Assembly: GCA_030159075.1 (NCBI GenBank)
Contig: BROG01000378.1
Span: 186,001 to 250,000 of the forward strand
Length of the DNA: 64,000 bases
Reading direction: 5' to 3'
From: Atrina japonica
Taxonomy: Eukaryota > Mollusca > Bivalvia > Pterioida > Pinnidae
The notes under the pieces were generated by a model. The model ran no database searches and was not told the origin of the DNA. It saw only the letters and a program-made list of their open reading frames with translations. Both the position numbers and the translations under genes were made by a program. Each line of letters starts with the position of its first letter. The first letter of the stretch is position 1. Below are positions 57,002-64,000 of this stretch, one piece after another.

Positions 57002-57220
57002 TACTGTCAAATCAGAAAATTTTGTGGGGTTAAAATTTTATCGTTTCAAAAACGAGACGAATTTGTTGACATTAAATTTTGTTGTTTGTGAAGATTCCTT
57101 CTATATACATTACTACGTGTAACTCATTTTAAATTTCGTCATGGTTTTAATATCATCGATAAATGAAAGCAACGAAATAAACGAAATTAAAACCATAATG
57201 AAATTTTCTGATTCTGTTAT
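57002..57220. mobile_element. MITE with 'tactgtcaaatcagaaaatt' ends
   Basis: Left tactgtcaaatcagaaaatt tt and the reverse complement of the right end (atgaaattttctgattctgt ta) form an inverted repeat of about 25 bp. The interior also folds (aaattttgttgtttgtg / gaaataaacgaaatt). About 219 bp. Confidence 0.65.
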
Positions 57221-58093
57221 AAGTGATTAATTCATGGCTGTGTGTAAAAGTACAAGATAAGAAATGGAATGATTGTACTTGAAACTTATAATACAATGTT
57301 GTGTTGTCTTAGGTTTGTTATGGGAGTTGTTTTATAACAGTACATCTGATAAGAATTGTGAACTTTTATTTCTAAGGTTAGTTTTGTGTCTGAAGTACAT
57401 GGCCCACTCCTTGAAATGGATCAGATGTATATATCCCAATAGGCCTCATTTTGTGGTGATAACCAAACTCTAAAGGGAATAGTACTCCAGATAACGGCAT
57501 ATAACGTATGTCAGTAACGTAGTCACGACATTTTTTTTATCCCTAATAAAAGTACAATGTACATCTTACTTTTCCCGTGAAAATTGGGGCTATGTATAAA
57601 TAAACATGTATGAGAGAGATAGAGAGAGTGTGAGTATGAGAGAGAGAGAGACAGAGAGAGAGAGACTTGAAACAAGATAAATGCACCTTCTATATCTTAT
57701 ATCAACAGAAGAGAAACTTTATTTTGGAATTTGTCATCAAGATGAATTATTTTTGTGATATTTGATGAATGTCCATTATGTCTTCTTCACTGGCTTATTT
57801 ATAGTAATTGAAAAATTAATGTACTTTGAAACATCCACCTTTTAAAATCAAAAACTCTTGAACAAGAAAATAACACATACCAATATTTGTTCTATGTTAA
57901 TGACAATAAAAATGATGAAAATTAGGTACAGACTTGATGACATGAAATAACTGAAATCCACGCAAAGCATAACAGTGATCAATCCAATTATAAAGTAAAA
58001 ATACAATTTTTTTTTGTAAAAATATCAATTGAAAAATTGGTCCCTATTGTATTTCAGAAGAAGTATATGTAAATGAAACAAGTGAATTTTTTT
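57221..58093. other. AHR intron, unrecognised, short (GA)n
   Basis: A broken (GA)n lies at 57614-57665. Otherwise nothing recognised. Confidence 0.45.
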
Positions 58094-58300
58094 TAACTCA
58101 TCAACCCCTGTGTTCACATTTAGACTTGCCCAAATCAATAAAGAGAATGGTCTAATGTCATAATTTGGGAGTGAACAAGTTAATATTGCATGTAAAATTA
58201 TTACCAACTTTGGATTCTAAATCCTACACCCCTGAATTCTGACAGTGGATTTCTTTAAAATGGGCAGGTCCAAATGTGACTTCAGTGGTTTATGGTTTAA
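58094..58300. mobile_element. Longer relative of the TTAA micro-MITE
   Basis: ttaactcatcaacccctgtg, ttcacatttagacttgccca, gagtgaacaagttaa, then tacacccctgaattctgaca, gggcaggtccaaatgtgact, cagtggtttatggttta. Same arrangement as 28100-28317. Confidence 0.6.
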
Positions 58301-59272
58301 ATGGGTACCTTTAAGAAAAGTGTCACATTTCTTGCAAGATAAAAACATAGGAAATTCCAATTTTTTTATTCTTCTAATTTTTGTCTTGCTTTTAAATGAT
58401 CCACTGTTTTGACAAAGTGCAAACTCAGGAAATTCTTCAATGTTGCCACAAACTTAAAAGTTTAATCAATGTGCTGTATTGAAAGTTTTAATAAAATCAG
58501 CCATTGTTTTCTCTGGCATTTTTTTTTTTTCTTCTGAAACACAGGTGCATTCTGGATTCTATCTTTGCATCTTATCTATAAAAAAAAAGAGGAGGACTTC
58601 CGAATTAATTCATTGGAGTAATTCATTCGTAACAATTAAAGAATAATGTGAATTCAGTTGAAAACTTGAATCTGGGCAAATTATCAAATTTATTTGGTAA
58701 AAGTACATACAAAAATAAGATTTTGTCTGATCTAAACCACATAGAAATATTTTGAAAGATAAAGTCGTACAAAAGCATATTATGTATCAACATAAAAGAT
58801 GGTTTGTATGAAGGCGATATAAAACCATATAACATACACCGGCCATATTGGTATATATAGACTTTATATTAGTATCATATTCATAGCTTCATATCATGTT
58901 AGATCATGACCTTTCCATCGATGATATCCTTTTCAGTGAAAAATAACGAAAGTTGGACTACATGTCGTTACACAGATGAGTATTGTATTGATGTGCAAAA
59001 CCTGTAAATCATTTCGCCATGACATTTTGGTTCATTCTACCCACGGTTTTCATGCAGAAGTGAATTTCTTTTCTCTTTCTCATGATCTGATTTCATGATC
59101 ACTTGTATATGCAAGAATGACTTTACAAAATTGGATAAAGCTCAGCGGAAATTGTGAGTCTTGAATTTTTCTGGCATCACACAGTCTCTATCCAGGTGTA
59201 ACTAAAAAAAAATGACATGAGATTGTGTTTTGTGACTTTTATTTTGGACATTTTAACAGAGCTAATTGTTAT
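58301..59272. other. AHR intron, unrecognised
   Basis: Nothing recognised. Confidence 0.45.
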
Positions 59273-59362
59273 TTCACTCATCAACTCCTGAAAAACAATG
59301 GACTCTTCTGTAAGTTAATGACTTAGTCCAGTCCAAATGTGTCTTTAGGGGTAAATGGGTCT
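59273..59362 (+). mobile_element. TTAA micro-MITE, copy
   Basis: ttcactcatcaactcctgaa, aaacaatggactcttctgta, cttagtccagtccaaatgtg, tctttaggggtaaatgggt. Confidence 0.85.
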
Positions 59363-59931
59363 AGTGATAAATCTTATACATGTATCTCTCTTTTTTTTTA
59401 AATAAATAAAGAATAAAAAATTTATGAGGTAATGCTCTGGTAGTTTTATTGAGCGATTAAAACTTTAGACAGAGTTGAAAGTAATTCTGCATCATATGAG
59501 AATAATAATGAGATTAAAAATGCATAATTAAATCATCAATGATTATTCTTATTTCTAAATTGGGTCAGATATGAAGAACATAATTTTTTAAAATCCTGAC
59601 ATCCCTCACTTTTATTCAGGGTGGATATTGTTAAACGTTGCTGAAAAATGTGAGGAAGTTGTACCATTTACATTCAGAAGAGAGTTTGTTCTCAGATACT
59701 TTATAACTGAGTTCTCTCTTCCATAATAAAAAACAGCTAACCATCACTCTATACACTGTATAACTGAAAATCATGAGATATTGTGATTAGTACCACAATA
59801 AAAAAAAAATTTTCTCTGAATCAAAAATGTTGTCAAAATTTACAATAGGTGTCTGCTAAAAATCTTTCTTTTTTTTTTTTTTACGGATATCATCATTGTT
59901 ATTTCTAACAAGGAAACATATTGTATTTTAG
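59363..59931. other. AHR intron, unrecognised
   Basis: Nothing recognised between two micro-MITE copies. Confidence 0.45.
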
Positions 59932-60022
59932 TTAACTCATCAACTCCTGAAAAACAATGGACTCTTCTGTAAATCAATGACTTAAATCAGTCCAAATGTG
60001 TCTTTAGGGGTGAATGGGCTAA
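59932..60022 (+). mobile_element. TTAA micro-MITE, full-length copy
   Basis: ttaactcatcaactcctgaa, aaacaatggactcttctgta, cttaaatcagtccaaatgtg, tctttaggggtgaatgggct aa. Confidence 0.85.
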
Positions 60023-60489
60023 GAACTGACCAAGGCTGATTATGATTAAAAATGTCACATAAATTAAAAAAACATAGCTGCATATATTTAAGCACTTTTA
60101 GTTTAATATATATATATGATATGTCTACATGGATAAAAAAGGCTGTCCGCTAGATTTGAATGTACATGTATCTGATATTCTTGTGAATGCTTCTGTTCTT
60201 TTGACGCTTTCAGAGAGAAAAAGAGATTCAACAATGGACTTCTGTTTTTCCTATTTAATTAATTTTAAATGTTTTGCTCATATTTTTTTTAAACATTCCT
60301 CTACGTTTGAGTGAAAATATCAAATTCCATTGTGCAAATTTTTTGGATGCATCTAAGTATATATTACAAATAATTTGTTTGTATTTTTTTTTTTTATCTT
60401 TTTGTTTCATTTGTACATTAAAATGTTTGACACTAAATGCATTCTATATTTTTTTCCCTGGGTACTTGGAGTTGGGGGCTATGTTTGCA

Positions 60490-60772
60490 TTATTTCCATC
60501 TATACTTCCCTCTGTCTTTGCATCTTTCCTTCTGTTTGTCATTCCTTCCTTCTGTTTATCTTTCCTTCCTTCTGTTTGTCAATTCTTTCTTCTGTTTGTC
60601 TTTCCTTCCTTCTGTATGTTAATTATTCCTTCTGATTATCCTTCCTTCCTTCTGTATGTCCATCCATCTTCCATCAGTTTTCCTTCTGTTTGTCAATTAT
60701 TCCTTCTGTTTGTCCATCCTTTCTTCTGTCTGTGCATCCTTTGTTTGTCCATCCGTCCTTCTGTCTGGTAAT
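60490..60772 (+). repeat. Pyrimidine-rich degenerate tandem repeat (ccttctgtttgtc type)
   Basis: About 14 degenerate copies of a roughly 20-bp unit, tttccttccttctgtttgtc. The 165-codon Ser/Phe/Pro/Leu-rich frame at 60274-60771 and two shifted frames all read through it, so it is not a gene. Confidence 0.85.
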
Positions 60773-62139
60773 TCAATGTCAACAAATTTGTTTTATTTTT
60801 AGTACAACATAATTTTAACTCCACATTCTGATTCTACAGTACTTTTTTAAAATCGAAAAAAAAATTATTTTACAAAGTCATTTTGTTTTTGTTTTAGATG
60901 GGCTCTGTTATTGTCTAAATAATATTTTGTTGTAAACTTTTAATGCAAATTGAATTTTTTCTTCAAACTGTTTATTAATTTTCAAAGTGATTTGCTACAA
61001 GCCTCTGATCAGATGTTAGTTAGATGACAATGATTATGTTTATATTTGCCATGATGTAATTTATGTTTTTAACACCTGTTTTATACCTGATAAAAATCTA
61101 AATTAAGTAGTCACAATTTGAACAAGTCTTATTCACCCTGTCTTATTTAAAAAACATAAAATATTGGATGACAAATCGCTGTACTCCTACAACCTATTTG
61201 GTTTCAAATTTTACCAAGTGAATTTAAGCCATTTTGATCAGATAACTGCCAAATCGTATATCGTTGATTTCATCCATTGTAATACATCTAAATGCCTGCT
61301 ATGTACTGTTAAGAATCAATAGGTCCCATAAAAGGTGTACTATATGCATGTACATCTATAAATTATACCCAATCACGCCATCCGTTATGATAAAATATAT
61401 GTGTCATTCTATGAACTATGATTTGGTTTATTGTCCCCTCGGACAAAAAGTCAACTGGTTTAACAAAAAAATAAGGAAGCATTTTGTGAGAATTCCGGAT
61501 TATTAATATCGTAGATATTAGTAACTTAATCACAAATGACATATTAGGGTGGTGAACGAGATAATTTAGTGATTAGCAAGCCCTGACCCCTTGTGGTTGT
61601 ATTGTAGGTACTTGTACATGTTGTATGAGAGGAAAACAAGCTCACGATCTGGCAGAGCAAAATGAAAAAGAGAACAAAGCTTGAACTCGAATAAGAAAAA
61701 ATTTCAAAAGGGAAATTAAATTTAATTCCTATACAGCTAAAATATACGATTTAGTAAAGACACCCTCGCCCACGCCCACTCCCACTCACTTTCTTATTTG
61801 TAGTAGTAAGCCGTAATGTGTTTGTATGTATACATACATGTATGTGTGTGGGGATGGATGGGTGGGTGTGTATGGATGGGTGTGTATTTTTACCTGCAAA
61901 GACTTTATTTTGCGAGTGACCTCACCATCATAATTTAATTGAGAAATGCCTACACCTGTAGTCCTCTACTTGTATGGCATATGTTGTGACTTAAATGGCC
62001 CTTGTTTCCTAGGGGTTAAGAGTAATACAAAAACTTTAAAAAGAAGATGCAGTCATAAAAAAATGTATGTATCTCTTCTTCAAAAGACGCAATAAACAAA
62101 CTACTATGATCCCAGAGTCAGCGGTTCTGTATTTATAGG
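60773..62139. other. AHR intron, unrecognised
   Basis: A short ggatgggtgtgtat-type repeat lies at 61852-61888. No coding signal. Confidence 0.45.
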
Positions 62140-62300
62140 GGTCCGTTTTACGAAAGGTCGTAAGTCTTACACTTGGTCTTAGAACCAACCTTACAACTTG
62201 TGACTGTTTTACAAAGAATCAAGACTTGTGACTTACAACCAAATCAGGTCATGTCTTTATGACTACCCAGAGGTTGTGCATAGACCCAAGTTAACTCCCT
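62140..62300. mobile_element. ggggtccgttttacgaaagg-type dispersed repeat
   Basis: ggggtccgttttacgaaagg, tcgtaagtcttacacttggt, cttacaacttgtgactgttt tac. Resembles a repeat I recall in bivalves and the fragment at 10538-10660. Confidence 0.5.
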
Positions 62301-62350
62301 ACTTTGGCCAATTTTCCCTTTTCCTGTAGGCATTTTACAATAATGTGAGT

Positions 62351-62719
62351 TTAAAGGGGCATTACATGTGGGGTTTTTTTTCAAACATTTTTGTTTCCCT
62401 TAATTTTTACTTCTCTTAGATTGGTATACATTAACAAAAAAGAGATATGCACAGGCATAAAAAAATTTAAATTCCTATATATTTTGTGAAATTTGCTTGA
62501 GAAACTCAATTTTGGTACTTATTCACTTGCAATTGAGAAACTCAGCCTTACTCTTTGTATATGAATACCACACTGGACCTAACCTTATGTTCACAAAATA
62601 TACAGGAATAAAACATTTTATTAGCTTTTATTTGTAATTGTACATCAAGTACGAGTAGTAAAAGTAGGAAAAAAAAATCAAAATAATTCTTGGGATAAAT
62701 GCAGCTAATGCCCCTTTAA
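62351..62719. mobile_element. TTAA-bounded palindromic element, 369 bp
   Basis: Starts ttaaaggggcattacatg and ends agctaatgcccctttaa, a terminal inverted repeat. The interior also pairs (cctatatattttgtgaaa with tgttcacaaaatatacagg). TTAA at both edges fits piggyBac-type target choice. No ORF. Confidence 0.75.
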
Positions 62720-63250
62720 GTGGTGGTTCAGGGTATGTGTGCTCCTGATATTCCCGTGACATGCCTCGTCACTTCATTTTTGTGAACATTTCACTACCTC
62801 ACTTGCAACTACCGGTACTCAATTAAGCTGTTACATCTTCCTAACCTTTGACCTCCGCAGTATAATACCTGACAGATGTCAGCAATGACAAAGCTAATTT
62901 CTATCCCACAAGATCAAACTTGATACTTTAATTTACATTTATATATGTATCTATGTACAATGAATTTGCGTTGGGGTTATTCATACAACAAAATATGTAA
63001 GTGGGAGAATATAAATGGCTCGGTGTCATTCACAACACAAGGTTCTCATATTTATAAATCTTGATTACAAATTTACGATGAAAAATGAGTCATATTTTGC
63101 TGAAGGTGTAACAAAATGTTTGTTTCGCCTGTTAACACTTTAGAAACAGATTTTGGATGTACAGATTTAGGTGGTGATTCTTTAAGCAGGTGCTTGGAGT
63201 ATTATTTTAACGTATAGCTAGAGCTATTAAATCACCATTGTCGACTGTCT
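62720..63250. other. AHR intron, unrecognised
   Basis: Nothing recognised. Confidence 0.45.
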
Positions 63251-63251
63251 G

Positions 63252-63302
63252 CGTGTTGTTGTTGTTTGACATCTCACTCAGAATTTTTACCTCTGCTATG
63301 GC
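63252..63302 (-). mobile_element. SINE tail (gacgttaaac family), inverted
   Basis: gtgttgttgttgtttgacat, ctcactcagaatttttacct match the reverse complement of the SINE tail at 7130-7176 (gattcttgagtgggacgtta, aacaacaat). It leads straight into a tandem array. Confidence 0.7.
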
Positions 63303-63600
63303 GATGTCACTAATGAGTTGTCATAAATTTTTACCTCTGCTATGGTGATGTCACTAATGAGTTGTCATAAATTTTTACCTCTGCTATGGCGATGTCACTA
63401 ATGAGTTGTCATAAATTTTTACCTCTGCTATGGCGATGCCACTAATGAGCTGTCATAAATTTTTACCTCTGCTATGGCGATGCCACTAATGAGCTGTCAT
63501 AAATTTTTACCTCTGCGATGGCATTGTCACTAATGAGTTGTCATAAATTTTTACCTCTGCGATGGCAATGTCACTAATGAGTTGTCATAAATTTTTATAT
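63290..63600 (+). repeat. Tandem repeat, 44-bp unit grown from a SINE tail
   Basis: Seven copies of gatgtcactaatgagttgtc, ataaatttttacctctgcta, tggc, spaced exactly 44 bp (starts at 63303, 63347, 63391 and onward). The aatttttacctctgctatgg part continues from the adjoining inverted SINE tail. Confidence 0.93.
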
Positions 63601-64000
63601 TTCCCTTTTCACTCAACACATCCATGTTTGATTATTTTTCTCCTGTGATTCAAACACCTGTTTATGTATGTAAATAAAACCTGATGCAACTTTAATACAG
63701 TGTATTCTCATCACACAAGGCATAGAAGTCCTAGTTATAAAATTATATTGTGACCTGTAGCTTTTCTACACCCTAGGGTGTGGACAGAGAAATTCTTGCT
63801 CGGCAAAATGGCGGAAACCCTTGTCCAAGGAAGGAGAAAATATTGTCTAAGACATTATGGAGGTTCTTACACAAAGTATTTAAAATCTCAGAAAGTAACT
63901 GAATTACTGTTGTTGTTTAATTTTTGTTTTTGTTTTTTTTTTTTTATCAAGTTGAAGTAATTATATGAAACATATCTAGCAATTATTGTATACTAGGAAA
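63601..64000. other. Unrecognised end of window
   Basis: A 60-codon open frame at 63778-63960 contains MAETLVQGRRKYCLRHYGG, which looks somewhat protein-like but matches no AHR segment I know. It has no confirmed splice borders and ends in a T-rich tract. Not called as an exon. Confidence 0.35.

Noticed and set aside
60274..60771. 165-codon Phe/Ser/Leu/Pro-rich open frame
   Set aside because: Reads through a pyrimidine-rich tandem repeat, with two more overlapping frames open. No domain.
63778..63960. Possible next AHR exon at the end of the window
   Set aside because: The peptide does not match the expected PAS-B continuation and no phase-2 acceptor was identified.

Overview
This window is AT-rich (about two-thirds A+T), intron-rich animal DNA. 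Spliced exons with GT..AG borders, abundant microsatellites, tRNA-derived SINEs and many short inverted-repeat elements rule out a prokaryote. Several dispersed repeats have the look I associate with bivalve genomes: the SINE whose antisense starts 'gccacactcaac', a SINE with a 'gacgttaaacaacaa' tail, and a gctcacctgagc-like repeat. A bivalve mollusc is the best guess; the species cannot be told from the sequence alone.

One protein-coding gene is supported: an aryl hydrocarbon receptor (AHR / spineless family) on the + strand. Five phase-compatible exons lie at 48690-48790, 50150-50239, 53151-53286, 54505-54578 and 55614-55801. They encode the stretch just before PAS-A, all of PAS-A, the PAS-A/PAS-B linker and the first residues of PAS-B. 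The bHLH exon(s) were not found upstream, and the rest of PAS-B and the C-terminus were not found downstream. The window therefore reads as most or all of one very long 5' intron (at least about 48.7 kb within the window unless an exon was missed), five central exons, and the start of another long intron (at least 8.2 kb).

The other 63 kb is repeat-dominated intronic or flanking DNA. 1-2.5 kb holds two minisatellites. 3-9 kb holds SINEs, a foldback element inserted into a tandem repeat, a tRNA-carrying inverted-repeat element and several 183-bp MITEs. 12-16 kb is mostly unrecognised, with a TAATTA-dense patch at 13.4-14.3 kb. 22.6-25.1 kb is a large 22-bp array interrupted by a hairpin element. 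25.7-26.2 kb is a hairpin followed by an array apparently grown from it. 30.6-33.6 kb holds a 47-bp array and an 86-bp array grown from a MITE half. 34-46 kb holds more MITEs, SINEs and a second, 67-bp array from the same MITE half. 46.6-60 kb holds the AHR exons among many copies of an 80-92-bp palindromic micro-MITE and 23-bp, 25-bp and 52-bp arrays. 62-64 kb holds a TTAA-bounded element and a 44-bp array.

No multi-gene system, operon, CRISPR array, intact transposase or viral gene is visible. The most interesting signals concern repeat birth. The same SINE appears to have seeded up to three tandem arrays, one MITE family expanded its 3' half into satellites at two loci with different unit lengths, and two foldback elements sit inside minisatellites. 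Homology statements come from recalled family features, not from a search.
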